Below are positions 12,248-61,070 of a stretch of DNA of 64,000 bases, piece after piece (position 1 is the first letter of the stretch; the number at the start of each line of letters is the position of its first letter). Both the position numbers and the translations under genes were made by a program. The notes under the pieces are model-generated. The model saw only the letters and a program-made list of their open reading frames with translations. It had not been told where the DNA came from and searched no databases. Origin of the DNA: Apostichopus japonicus (taxonomy: Eukaryota > Echinodermata > Holothuroidea > Aspidochirotida > Stichopodidae); contig NC_092562.1 in assembly GCF_037975245.1 (NCBI RefSeq), positions 6,182,001 to 6,246,000 on the forward strand. The letters run 5' to 3'.

Positions 12248-12901
12248 CAAGGGCGGCGGAACCGGGGGGGGGGCACAGGGGGCACGTGCCCCCCGCACTC
12301 CTCAGGTTAAAAATGTGCCCTTTCTACATAAAAATTGAGGTGTCTCAAGTTAGCAAGAGGCCAGGGAACCAGAATGAACACTCGGGAAGGGTCGTTTCCG
12401 GTCATCTGAGGGGTTTGTAAAACCAAAAATTTTCTTGTACGCTCGGCGCCAACCGATGGTGGCGCTCCGATCACATAGTCGTGCATACAACTTTGCAAAT
12501 TCTGGCTACGCCCCTGACTTTTAATGAATTTCTGTGGGTCAAACTCAAAGCTATTTCGAATGGAAAAAATTTGTTAAGATATTAACAAGAAATAAACTCT
12601 AATTCGGAAGATTCCTACATGAGCAACTAGCATGATTTCACCTCATTTTGTCTCAAAAGAAAACTTGTTCCTTGTTTCCCAATTTGCACATTGGATATTG
12701 CAGTGCTAGTATGCATATTTTCCTTGAGGGGGGGGGGGGGGGGCGTTGATGGAGTGATGTGTATACGCAAATAAGATAATACAATAAGAGTTATACAGGG
12801 TACTAAATATAAGGCTGCATCAGTCCAATCGAATTTCTGCAAAGTGCCCTTTGATGTCGGTGCCCCCCCCCCCCGAATTAAAAGTGCTTCCGCCGCCCTT
12901 G
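12248..12901. mobile_element. Non-autonomous hAT-type element, 654 bp
   Basis: Terminal inverted repeats CAAGGGCGGCGGAA at the left and TTCCGCCGCCCTTG at the right are flanked by a perfect 8-bp duplication, TATGTGTT, at 12240-12247 and 12902-12909. The 8-bp duplication and the CARGGGCGG-type end are typical of hAT elements. There is no transposase. Inside are G and C runs and a stretch nearly identical to the interior of the neighbouring element at 13062-15615. Confidence 0.9.
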
Positions 12902-13148
12902 TATGTGTTACCATGAAAACGTATGGCGTTCATTACATAAAAAAAGTCTACTTGTCCGGTATTTAAACTTTCTTGCTCAGTGACCCCAATTGTCAATGTT
13001 ATCATCCTGACGACCCGATTACAATAAATAATGCTGTGACCCGGGGAAAGGGGTCTACGGGCAGGGGCGGCGGAACCGGGGGGCACAGGGGGCACGTGCC
13101 CCCCCCCCACTTTTCCTCGGGATAAAAATGTGCCCTTTTTCTACATAA

Positions 13149-14279
13149 CTAGAGCACCAATGGTGCAGAAGCTCATACCTTTTCGAGCTGAAAAATGTAG
13201 GGCCCACAAAACCAATTTTGGGCCTGTGAGGGATACCCCCCCCCCCCTCCGTTAGCAGAATCCTGGCCGCACCACTGGCTATAATTCCTATTTTCCCCTT
13301 TAAATCCTATTTTACCCACTCTCTCAAACAATACCACTGACCTACCCTATTAAACTTTCTCCCCTCTACCATAAGAAGCACTCCCTACAAGACATAATTT
13401 CACAAGCTGCCTACATACCTCAGGCTCAAAGACTTCTGAGAATCGGCAAGTGCTGATTGGCTATAGGGCTCTCATGCTTACAGTTCAACAGTTAATAACA
13501 ACTCCCAGTCCTGCTTTAATTCCACTAACAGCCTCTGCAGAGCTTAACCACAAATGTAAACAAACACTGCAGACACTGGGAGACAAATTAAAGGAGCTCT
13601 GGCAAAAGTGAAGGCTCAGATTTTTTTAAACAATGGGGATTAATTGTAATTAATTAACTTTTGACCAAAAATTTTTAGGCATCACCTTATTCATACACAA
13701 TCCAACAATCATCAGGTCAACTTTGAATATGATCCATCAAAATCTTGAGGAGATTGAGATATTTGAAAATATTACAAAGAATGACCCCCGATGACCCCCT
13801 AAATGACCTTTGACCTCAATTTTCCGAACACCCCTCGTAAGTCTCATCCCGAGGAACATTGTGACCAAGTTTCATTATAATTGGCCATACACTGTACGAA
13901 CAGGAGCAATTTGAAAATATAGGGCCGCGGCCCGGGCCACAAAAGACCCCTAGTTGATCTTTGATCTCAAATTCATGAACACCCTGAAGGTAAAACTACC
14001 ATAGTACTATCGTGACAAACCCCTCAACATTGTACCATGGAATCTGTAGGAGAAGAAGCATTTTGCGTATTTCCACAAAATGGCCCATTACGGCCCACAG
14101 GTGACCTTTGACCCCAAATTTTGGACCATCTCTGATGGCCCTATACCCAATGGTCCTTGTGTCCAAGTTTCATGAAATTCCATCAAACACTGTGCGAGTG
14201 GAAGCGGTTTTACCAATTGTTGACGGATAGAGTGATAGACGCCGCACATAGCTCACACCAGCATGCTGGTATGAGCTAA
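13149..14279. repeat. Unclassified interspersed repeat nested in the hAT copy
   Basis: Starts close to AGAGCACCAATGGTGC and ends near ATGCTGGTATGAGCTAAAAA. AGCTCATACC near the left end is the inverse of GGTATGAGCT at the right end. The interior repeats phrases such as GACCTTTGACC and CAAGTTTCAT. I recognise the style from many marine animal genomes but cannot name the family. Boundaries are approximate. Confidence 0.5.
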
Positions 14280-14360
14280 AAATGTTCTACATATAAAAGA
14301 GTTTACAAAGCGAAACCCACGTCGAATGAAATATTTCGGTAAGTTTTAAATGTTTACTAG

Positions 14361-14736
14361 CATAGGCGTAGGAGCCCAATTTGATTTGGGGGGCTGTAAC
14401 GACTTGCCCGAAAATATTCCCAAAATTTGTCGCGCGCTAAGCGCGCGCTCAACATGTTAATGTGCATATCATATAGGCATGCATCGGTTATTACATCGCA
14501 TGCCAATAACATACAATCATTTGCCGTGTTATTACACTTCCATATTGGGTATAATTATTGGGAAAGTCGTTACAATAATAATGATGATAATAATATCAGT
14601 TTAACCATTGAAAAACCCATAGCAAATTATTTTTCTTTCAGTAGGTGCCCGAAAAATTCTCAGCATATTGCCCGAATTTTCAAAAAATTATTGGTTGGGG
14701 GGCTGCAGCCCCCCCCCCCCGGCTCCTACGCCTATG
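14361..14736. mobile_element. Nested hAT-type MITE, 376 bp
   Basis: Perfect 16-base terminal inverted repeat CATAGGCGTAGGAGCC / GGCTCCTACGCCTATG. Flanks TTTACTAG (14353-14360) and TTTACTAC (14737-14744) form an 8-bp duplication with one mismatch. An open frame of 136 codons across it is not a gene. Confidence 0.85.
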
Positions 14737-15098
14737 TTTACTACCACAAGGCTTCTGACATGCTGGTGAGTGCCATTATGCATATTCAATTCGCCACAAA
14801 AATCCTAATGCATTTCCAAAAATGTATTGCTATATAACATTGTGACTTTGTAATAAGGAGAAGCCATTGATAGCCTACTATGAATAATGATTATGGTTTT
14901 AATTTCCCATAACCTACCCCATCCTTTCGTATTTTGACATATTTCATTTGCTTTCATGCATGTATCGATCGCGTGTGCAGGGACTTGGACTTTATAATGA
15001 TTTCACCTCATTTTGTCTCGAAAGAAAACTTGTTCCTTGTTTCCCAATTTGCACATTAGATATTGCAGTGCTAGTATGCATTGTTTCCTTGAGGGGGG

Positions 15099-15441
15099 CA
15101 GTGGCGGAGCGTCCATACAGTCAGGGGGGATGCCCCACCCCCCCCCCCCCGACGGACTCAAATGGACTGCTGGCGCCCTTTTCAGCTTTTTACCACTTTT
15201 TACTTATTCGCGATTATTGACTTTTTTATTTCGCTCTCATCTACCTATTGACATTTGTCACATTATCTGCAACTTAGCAAGGCCCGGAAAGGGTCATTTC
15301 CGGCGATCTAGGGAGTACCTTTACTCAAAAAATGTCTGAACGCTCCGCGCCAACCTGTGGTGGCGCTCCGCTTAGATAGTGTCGAAAGCGCCCCTACAGA
15401 CCATTCTCGCCCCCTGACCAATACCTCTAGCTCCGCCACTG
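15099..15441. mobile_element. Nested hAT-type MITE, 343 bp
   Basis: Terminal inverted repeats CAGTGGCGGAGC and GCTCCGCCACTG are flanked by GAGGGGGG and GAGTGGGG, an 8-bp duplication with one mismatch in a G-rich site. No coding capacity. Confidence 0.8.
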
Positions 15442-16189
15442 GAGTGGGGGGGGGGTGGCGTTGATGGAGTGATGTGTATACGCAAATAAGATAATAGAAT
15501 AAGAGTTAGGCCTATAAATGGTACTAAATATCAGGCTGCATCAGTCCAATCGAATTTCTGCAAAGTGCCCTTCGACGTTGGTGCCCCCAGATTAAAAGTG
15601 CTTCCGCCGCCCTTGTCTACGGGGAGGAGTCTTGCCCACCTTCTTTGATATTTGTGTTTATATCATTAAGGAAGCTTAATTGAAGAAATGATCGCGACTC
15701 CAACCACGAATACCTGTAATCTGACGTATATGCAACCAATGTTATGTAATAAAAAAAAATGCTTTACTTATTTGCTGCATGATTTCAATGGATATGTAAC
15801 ATTCTATGAAATATATACAGCAGCTATAGTGATGTGAGCTCGTTCTCACATTGTATTATGCGTATATACTGTATAGTGTACGGTGACAAAAGATACTTTA
15901 TATCTTACTTAAACTATTAGAGGACTATAGTTTTAAAACTCAGATGATCATTATCAGGTTCCATTGTCATAAACACTGTTCATTACAGTTCTTAAAAGAT
16001 CTCTCAGAATAACCACCGAAATTTTGAATTCCAACGAATTCCTCTCATGATGAGAGAAAGCCCGATAGTGCCATATGCAGGAATTGAGAGGTGGCTAATT
16101 ATCTAAAAGTGCCAAGTCAAGGGTTATACAATACATAAATTCCAATATACTTGATCCTAACGAGCGAAGTGTTTCTTTAACGTCATAAC

Positions 16190-16384
16190 TTTTTTTTAAG
16201 GAAAAGTCGCCCAGGAAAGAACCTGGGCACGAAAACCAAACTACCGAACGACTGGTCCGCTCTCAATCCCAGTCCCCTTGCATCGGGACTGTGACTGTGT
16301 GATCATCGTCAGGTGTGCATCACCATTCTCCTCGAAAGGGAATAGATACTACACATGATCTTAGCCAAAGGGCCGAGAACTGAA
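16190..16384 (-). mobile_element. SINE-like element with a U2 snRNA-derived head
   Basis: Read on the minus strand from about 16380, it begins TTCTCGGCCCTTTGGCTAAG and runs on through GATCATGTGTAGTATCT. This matches roughly nucleotides 8-43 of U2 snRNA with about three differences, including the branch-site-pairing GTAGTA. U2 similarity then stops abruptly, and the body ends in TGCCCAGGTTCTTTCCTGGG, CTTTTCCTT and an A run. The same tail, with a different head, occurs at 33852-33990. A head from a small RNA gene, a shared tail and an A run are the marks of a SINE. It is not a functional U2 gene because the Sm site and the 3' stem-loops are absent. Confidence 0.7.
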
Positions 16385-16616
16385 CTGAAACGCCCTCGCT
16401 AATGAAAAGCGCCCTCGTTTGCAGATTGTGCTGAAACCGTAGATCATATATAACTGGATGGCGGACTGCGCAAATTGGCATGGAGATTTCGGCGCAATTA
16501 AAAACACCGGGCAAATTGCGCAAGATGTGAATGTCGTCTGCTCACTGTTTACCTTCAACACAGTAATGTTACTACCAACTTACCAAATTGTCGTGAATTC
16601 GGTCGTTCGCAGCAAA

Positions 16617-16687
16617 ATGGCAAAATCCTGCCTCGCATTCGGTTACACTAACCGGAGACAGAAAGGAAGTGGTTTTTCCTTTCATAA
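16617..16687 (+). pseudogene. Orphan THAP-domain first exon with a mutated zinc ligand
   Basis: The frame starts MAKSCLAFGYTNRRQKGSGF and continues SFHK, with a donor GTAAGG splitting the last codon. This is the typical start of a THAP (C2CH zinc) DNA-binding domain, C-x4-C followed by TNR and a KGSGxSFHK segment. The second ligand cysteine is tyrosine here. I found no exon 2 with the expected proline-rich and tryptophan segment downstream before DPYD. It may be the broken start of a THAP gene or of a P-element-like transposase. An alternative upstream ATG at 16458 in the same frame adds an unrelated stretch. Confidence 0.5.
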
Positions 16688-17737
16688 GTAAGGATCTTAG
16701 GATATTTTTCCTGACATCCAATCTAGATGGCAAACCACCCCCACCCTCATAAAACATTTTCGGGACTGAATGGGACGACTGATCGAAGAAAATAATAAAC
16801 GTTTTCTTCCCCTAATCAAGGGAAAATACTGTTTTTCGGTCGAAATTGGTGTTAATTAATGTTTATATGGCATATTTTTCGCGCTCGGCGGTGACTCTTA
16901 GGGTGGGCAGTGAAACTCCTACTTATTTTGGCTTTTTTTAGGGAAAAATACGTGATAAGTAATTACAAAGTCTTGTTTAAGCTAGCTTAGGTCATACAGC
17001 GGCTTGAACAAACATACGCGCATACTGCAGTGTTACGCCTTGCCCGGTTTGGTAATGGCGGACAGCCCCCGTGGCCTCACATCGCCTTTGTGTTAGCGGT
17101 ATTATGAGTCCGCCCTCCGAGTTCTTATATCCTGTTCTATGGCTGCAAAAAAAAAAATTAATTGAAAACTTCGTGCAAATTATGTAGGCTGGTTGGTTAG
17201 GCCTTACTTTCATTTTCAAAACAGGGCTTCCAGCGCATTAAAGCGCCTACGTTTGCGTCTCTTTAACCTTAAGGTCGATTTGTCAATAACTTCTAATTAA
17301 GCGTGGAGTGCTGTGGGGAAAAGTTTTCCAATCCTGGTTGCCGCCTCCTTCAACGCTCATCATAGCTATACTGGAACGTGGTTTTTGTATTGGGCTTGTT
17401 GGATTGGGTATATACTTTAGCCTATATGTTGCCTGCATGCCTTGTATGGTTTAGCCCGAGGACTCGACAAGTATATTGGAGTAAACCACGAGGATCGGTT
17501 TCTGTAAAGACTACACAGAATGTAGGCCTAGAAAAGAGGAATACTTCGGTACTTTTGATGGGAGGTGAAGGAAAACGTATTAAGTGTGTACACCTGGTCA
17601 GGCAACGCTCAACAAGCGTCTGGAATTGATTTCAACTTGCAGACACTCAATACAATTCCTACTCATTCCTTAATGTATGGCAGCGTGCTCCCTCTGCATG
17701 TTTACACCTCCCGTCAATAGTACTACTGAAGTATGCC
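16688..17737. other. No gene recognised
   Basis: Open frames here (for example 17378-17629 plus) show no domain that I recognise. No complete mobile element is visible. Confidence 0.4.
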
Positions 17738-17994
17738 CAAGGTCGTAGGAACCGGGGGCTGGGGGGCGCCAGCCCCCCAGTGAAAAATATGGGGGGGGCG
17801 GAAGTATCATTCCGCCCCCCCCCCCCGCTCCGCAAGTCAGAAAACCCCTTTTTCATTTCCAAATGAGAAAAAAATCTCATTTGGAGCACCAAATTGCATT
17901 TAAGGCCAGGTGAAAATGCAAAATTCTTTACAAAATGGAGTGGGAGTTGAAGTGTGCTATATTGCACCAAATTGCATCTGAGGCCACCTGGAAA

Positions 17995-17999
<5 letters not shown>
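17738..17999. mobile_element. Partial hAT-like repeat next to an AT microsatellite
   Basis: Starts CAAGGTCGTAGGAACC followed by long G and C runs, in the same style as the hAT-type ends at 14361. It contains two related segments with CACCAAATTGCAT. No matching right end is present, so it is truncated or interrupted by the adjoining AT repeat. Confidence 0.5.

Positions 18000-18043
<44 letters not shown>
17997..18043. repeat. (AT)n microsatellite
   Basis: Over forty bases of uninterrupted TA repeat. Confidence 0.97.
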
Positions 18044-18045
<2 letters not shown>

Positions 18046-19095
18046 CGTAGTGATATCATTGGAGCACTTTCCTAAAACTGTAAACTAATAATCTGTGTTA
18101 ACATGTAGGCCACACCTACATCGAAATAATGATGCCTCTGCGATTGTGTAGGACCATGGAGCTATTACCGAGGGCCTAATAGATCGTAAACAGTGGGCAG
18201 GGTATCATTGATTATTCCACTGGATATCAGGGGCGGATGTAAAATGGAGGGGCGTGGCCCTGTGGTCGTTGAAGCGGACGCCATGAGGGGGTAAGCGGCC
18301 TATCGGTAACCCAGAAAATATATAGATGAAATGGTTCATTCTGGGGCCTACTTAGGCTAGGAATTTGGTCTATTATCAGGAATATACGCAAATTTGTACT
18401 AATATCTACATTTTTGTGGGGTTGAAATGGGGCGGGGCGAGGAGATGCAACCCGGATTCGCGCCTGGAAATGGCGACACTAGAAATTCGTTTTGGGGTTG
18501 GAAACTCAAACACTATAGCTGCGTGTAGAGTACGTACTGCTCACGAAAAGAGCAGTTCTCTATAACAATAGAAGTGAGTAATAAACTATAACAAAACTTT
18601 CAAGTTCACAATCGTGACCTTTTTTGATCAACCCTTATGACAGCATCGTGCTTATGTTTATTATATACGAATGCAAAACACACTCTACTAGTTGATATCT
18701 TTATATTACACTGAATCGTCAGATGTTTCCAGCCAATCATAATACAGCACCTCCTACCTACACACCTCTACTATTCTTTCGTAACCGCCGCGGACAATAT
18801 GTCCTATATAATGCGTACTGTACTGCTGATCACGTAGGGAACGTACGCATGCATTGTGAAGATGAAAAGAACCAACAACGACTGTACAATTAACGAAACC
18901 GTGTGTAACAAAACCTAGCAGGCACAAAGTGCGCGGAAAAACGTAAACAAAAACCAACCATTTTATTATAGATTCTTAGGAAAGAAGCTGGGTAAGAAGC
19001 CCACATCTTTCGCTAAGAGTATTCCCTGCATTTGAGAAAATATATTTTGGAAACTTTTCGATCAACTGTAACAAATATTGAGTCCGACATCAAAC
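18044..19095 (+). promoter_or_regulatory. Upstream region and 5' leader of DPYD
   Basis: This is the sequence immediately before the DPYD start. A TATA-like TTTTATTATA lies at 18961-18970, 126 bases before the ATG, but nothing shows that it is used. The sequence before the start is CAAACATGG, with A at -3 and G at +4, a good initiation context. The transcription start cannot be placed. Confidence 0.35.
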
Positions 19096-56320
<37,225 letters not shown>

Positions 56321-56575
56321 TACTCCCTGCGGTGACCAAAGATTATGGAAATTACATACACCAAAAAATTAGAGAATAATAATAAGTATACATTTTACTA
56401 CATGAGATTTTTGTCTTAATATTGCCAAACAATGACTTAGAGATGTAATTTAGAGAGTAGTAACAGAAAGTATCTCTATGGTACAATAGGCATCACTTTC
56501 TTTTTTTTTTTCCTTTTTTTTTTTTTCTTTCTTTTTCGTTAGAATAAGAAGCTAATAAAAGTGCAGAAGTTCATA
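56321..56575 (+). other. Probable DPYD 3' untranslated region with polyadenylation signal
   Basis: A canonical AATAAA lies at 56554-56559, about 235 bases after the stop codon and after a long T-rich tract. The cleavage site is not visible directly, and a more distal site is possible. Confidence 0.55.
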
Positions 56576-57300
56576 TTTGTAGGATTCAGTGTAGAGCATT
56601 TCTCTCTAATAGTGTGGGGAACTTCAGAGAACCGCAGTAATCAAATCATCAAGAAATTCTGTGAGTGTAGTCAGAGGAGGAGGGGGGAAGGGAGGGAGAA
56701 GGGAGAGGCAGAGCGATTGATACTGTTGATGGAACTGAATGTATCTGTTTAATGACAAAGGTGAATTTATGCTGTTGTTCTTTACATAACAATATTTTGA
56801 TTCTCCAGAAGCATTAACTCCTACACTAAAATCAAGAAATATATTGCATTCCATTTTATTATAAATTCTTGAAGATTTTAGGGTTTCTGCTTTTAAAATT
56901 GGGGAAAATGTTTGCAGTAGTTTGAAATACTTCCTTCACATAGTAGTAAAATGTTTATAGCCATGGGCATGGCTTCATCTAATGATGTCATGAGCACATG
57001 ACCTTTATGTTAATTAGCAGTGTTTGGTATTGTCAAACAACAACAGGTGGAAAGGTTTGAGGTACAACCCCTATCGCAACATTGTTTGCACCTTGTGTTG
57101 GTTAAATCTGTTAACGTAACCCCTCTTCACCCCTGATACTACTTTCGTTTATCAAATTATTTACAGTGTCCTTTAAGGATGAGTTGATCAATGATCATAA
57201 ATGATTTCATTATTATACCATAGAATGGACAGTTATCCTCTCATCTGTCTTGTCAAGTGAGAAGTCAAGTAGACCTTGTATACTAAATCAAATGAAGATA
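56576..57300. other. No gene seen
   Basis: Unassigned AT-rich sequence between the DPYD end and the satellite. A GA-rich patch lies at 56674-56712. Confidence 0.5.
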
Positions 57301-60300
57301 ATATGATATTAAGTTAATGCATATTCATTAAAATAATAACAATGATACCATATAATTGTCAGATGGTTTGTGAGAATCACCAAATGATGCTCTGATGTTG
57401 ATAGTTAGTTAGTAAATGCATATTCATAAAAGTATAATACCATGGAATTGTTAGATCGCTCTCGTCAGAGTCAAGTGTTACTCCAATGATGATAGTAGGT
57501 TAATGCATATTCATCTCAGTATAATACCATAGAATTGTTAGATGGCTCTCGTCAGAATCAAGTGATACTCCAATGATGATAGTAGGTTAGTGCATATTCA
57601 TCTCAGTATAATACCACAGAATTGTTAGATCGCTCTTGTCAGAATCAAGTGATACTCCAATGATGATAGTAGGTTAATGCATATTCATCTCAGTATAATA
57701 CCATAGAATTGTTAGATGGCTCTCGTCAGAATCAAGTGATACTCCAATGATGACAGTAGGTTAATGCATATTCATCTAAGTATAATACCACAGAATTGTT
57801 AGATCGCTCTCGTCAGAGTCAAGTATTACTCCAATGATGATAGTAGGTTAATGCATATTCATCTAAGTATAATACCACAGAATTGTTAGATCGCTCTCGT
57901 CAGAGTCAATTTTTACTCCAATGATGATAGTAGGTTAATGCATATACATCTCAGTATAATACCATAGAATTGTTAGATCGCTCTCGTTAGAGTCAAGTGA
58001 TACTCCAATGATGATAGTAGGTTAATGCATATTCATCTAAGTATAATACCACAGAATTGTTAGATCGCTCTCGTCAGAGTCAAGTGTTACTCCAATGATG
58101 ATAGTAGGTTAATGCATATTCATCTCAGTATAATACCATAGAATTGTTAGATGGCTCTCGTCAGAATCAAGTGATACTCCAATGATGATAGTAGGTTAGT
58201 GCATATTCATCTCAGTATAATACCATAGAATTGTTAGATTGCTCTTGTCAGAATCAAGTGTTACTCCAATGATGATAGTAGGTTAATGCATATTCATCTC
58301 AGTATAATACCATAGAATTGTTAGATTGCTCTCGTCAGAATCAAGTAATACTCCAATGATGATAGTAGGTTAATGCATATTCATCCAAGTATAATACCAT
58401 AGTATTGTTAGATTGCTCTCGTCAGAATCAAGTAATACTCCAATGATGATAGTAGGTTAATGCATATTCATCTCAGTATAATACCATAGAATTGTTAGAT
58501 GGCTCTCGTCAGAATCAAGTGATACTCCAATGATGATAGTAGGTTAGTGCATATTCATCTCAGTATAATACCACAGAATTGTTAGATCGCTCTCGTCAGA
58601 ATCAAGTGATACTCCAATGATGATAGTAGGTTAATGCATATTCATCTCAGTATAATACCATAGAATTGTTAGATGGCTCTCGTCAGAATCAAGTGATACT
58701 CCAATGATGACAGTAGGTTAATGCATATTCATCTAAGTATAATACCACAGAATTATTAGATCGCTCTCGTCAGAGTCAAGTATTACTCCAATGATGATAG
58801 TAGGTTAATGCATATTCATCTAAGTATAATACCACAGAATTGTTAGATCGCTCTCGTCAGAGTCAATTTTTACTCCAATGATGATAGTAGGTTAATGCAT
58901 ATACATCTCAGTATAATACCATAGAATTGTTAGATCGCTCTCGTTAGAGTCAAGTGATACTCCAATGATGATAGTAGGTTAATGCATATTCATCTAAGTA
59001 TAATACCACAGAATTGTTAGATCGCTCTCGTCAGAGTCAAGTGTTACTCCAATGATGATAGTAGGTTAATGCATATTCATCTCAGTATAATACCATAGAA
59101 TTGTTAGATGGCTCTCGTCAGAATCAAGTGATACTCCAATGATGATAGTAGGTTAGTGCATATTCATCTCAGTATAATACCATAGAATTGTTAGATTGCT
59201 CTTGTCAGAATCAAGTGTTACTCCAATGATGATAGTAGGTTAATGCATATTCATCTCAGTATAATACCATAGAATTGTTAGATTGCTCTCGTCAGAATCA
59301 AGTAATACTCCAATGATGATAGTAGGTTAATGCATATTCATCCAAGTATAATACCATAGTATTGTTAGATTGCTCTCGTCAGAATCAAGTAATACTCCAA
59401 TGATGATAGTAGGTTAATGCATATTCATCTCAGTATAATACCATAGAATTGTTAGATGGCTCTCGTCAGAATCAAGTGATACTCCAATGATGATAGTAGG
59501 TTAGTGCATATTCATCTCAGTATAATACCACAGAATTGTTAGATCGCTCTCGTCAGAATCAAGTGATACTCCAATGATGATAGTAGGTTAATGCATATTC
59601 ATCTCAGTATAATACCATAGAATTGTTAGATGGCTCTCGTCAGAATCAAGTGATACTCCAATGATGACAGTAGGTTAATGCATATTCATCTAAGTATAAT
59701 ACCACAGAATTGTTAGATCGCTCTGGTCAGAGTCAAGTATTACTCCAATGATGATAGTAGGTTAATGCATATTCATCTAAGTATAATACCACAGAATTGT
59801 TAGATCGCTCTCGTCAGAGTCAATTTTTACTCCAATGATGATAGTAGGTTAATGCATATACATCTCAGTATAATACCATAGAATTGTTAGATCGCTCTCG
59901 TTAGAGTCAAGTGATACTCCAATGATGATAGTAGGTTAATGCATATTCATCTAAGTATAATACCACAGAATTGTTAGATCGCTCTCGTCAGAGTCAAGTG
60001 TTACTCCAATGATGATAGTAGGTTAATGCATATTCATCTCAGTATAATACCATAGAATTGTTAGATGGCTCTCGTCAGAATCAAGTGATACTCCAATGAT
60101 GATAGTAGGTTAGTGCATATTCATCTCAGTATAATACCATAGAATTGTTAGATTGCTCTTGTCAGAATCAAGTGTTACTCCAATGATGATAGTAGGTTAA
60201 TGCATATTCATCTCAGTATAATACCATAGAATTGTTAGATTGCTCTCGTCAGAATCAAGTGATACTCCAATGATGATAGTAGGTTAATGCATATTCATCC

Positions 60301-61070
60301 AAGTATAATACCATAGTATTGTTAGATTGCTCTCGTCAGAATCAAGTAATACTCCAATGATGATAGTAGGTTAATGCATATTCATCTCAGTATAATACCA
60401 TAGAATTGTTAGATTGCTCTCGTCAGAATCAAGTAATACTCCAATGATGATAGTAGGTTAATGCATATTCATCCAAGTATAATACCATAGTATTGTTAGA
60501 TTGCTCTCGTCAGAATCAAGTAATACTCCAATGATGATAGTAGGTTAATGCATATTCATCCAAGTATAATACCATAGTATTGTTAGATTGCTCTCGTCAG
60601 AATCAAGTGATACTCCAATGATGATAGTAGGTTAATGCATATTCATCTCAGTATAATACCATAGAATTGTTAGATTGCTCTCGTCAGAATCAAGTGATAC
60701 TCCAATGATGATAGTAGGTTAATGCATATTCATCCAAGTATAATACCATAGTATTGTTAGATTGCTCTCGTCAGAATCAAGTGATACTCCAATGATGATA
60801 GTAGGTTAATGCATATTCATCCAAGTATAATACCATAGTATTGTTAGATTGCTCTCGTCAGAATCAAGTGATACTCCAATGATGATAGTAGGTTAATGCA
60901 TATTCATCCAAGTATAATACCATAGTATTGTTAGATTGCTCTCGTCAGAATCAAGTGATACTCCAATGATGATGGTAGGTTAATGCATATTCATCTCAGT
61001 ATAATACCATAGAATTGTTAGATCGCTCTCGTCAGAATCATCAAGTGTTACTCCAATGATGTGAGTAAGT
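57300..61070. repeat. 87-bp satellite array with 11-mer higher-order structure
   Basis: About 43 tandem monomers of 87 bases containing CTCCAATGATGATAGTAGGT, TAATGCATATTCATCTCAGT and GAATTGTTAGATCGCTCTCG. Marker variants recur every 957 bases (11 monomers): GTCAATTTTTAC at 57905, 58862 and 59819, and CATCCAAGTATAATACC at 58382, 59339 and 60296. About three higher-order units are followed by a more uniform stretch from about 60350. Both edges are degenerate monomers. No open frame persists. Confidence 0.97.

Larger units (their letters stand above)
13062..15615. mobile_element. Second copy of the same hAT-type element, swollen by nested insertions
   Basis: Ends CAGGGGCGGCGGAACC and TTCCGCCGCCCTTG carry a perfect 8-bp duplication, TCTACGGG, at 13054-13061 and 15616-15623. 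The outer parts match the 654-bp copy at 12248-12901; the extra 1.9 kb is explained by at least three other repeats inside (13149-14279, 14361-14736 and 15099-15441). Confidence 0.88.

Noticed and set aside
14427-14837. 136-codon plus-strand frame
   Set aside because: It spans a hAT MITE and its C run and ends just beyond the element; no protein similarity is recognisable.
16340-16384. A functional U2 snRNA gene
   Set aside because: Similarity ends after about nucleotide 43; the Sm site and later stem-loops are absent and a SINE-like body follows.
57300-61070. CRISPR-like array
   Set aside because: The whole 87-bp unit repeats with no unique spacers, and the DNA is animal; it is a satellite.
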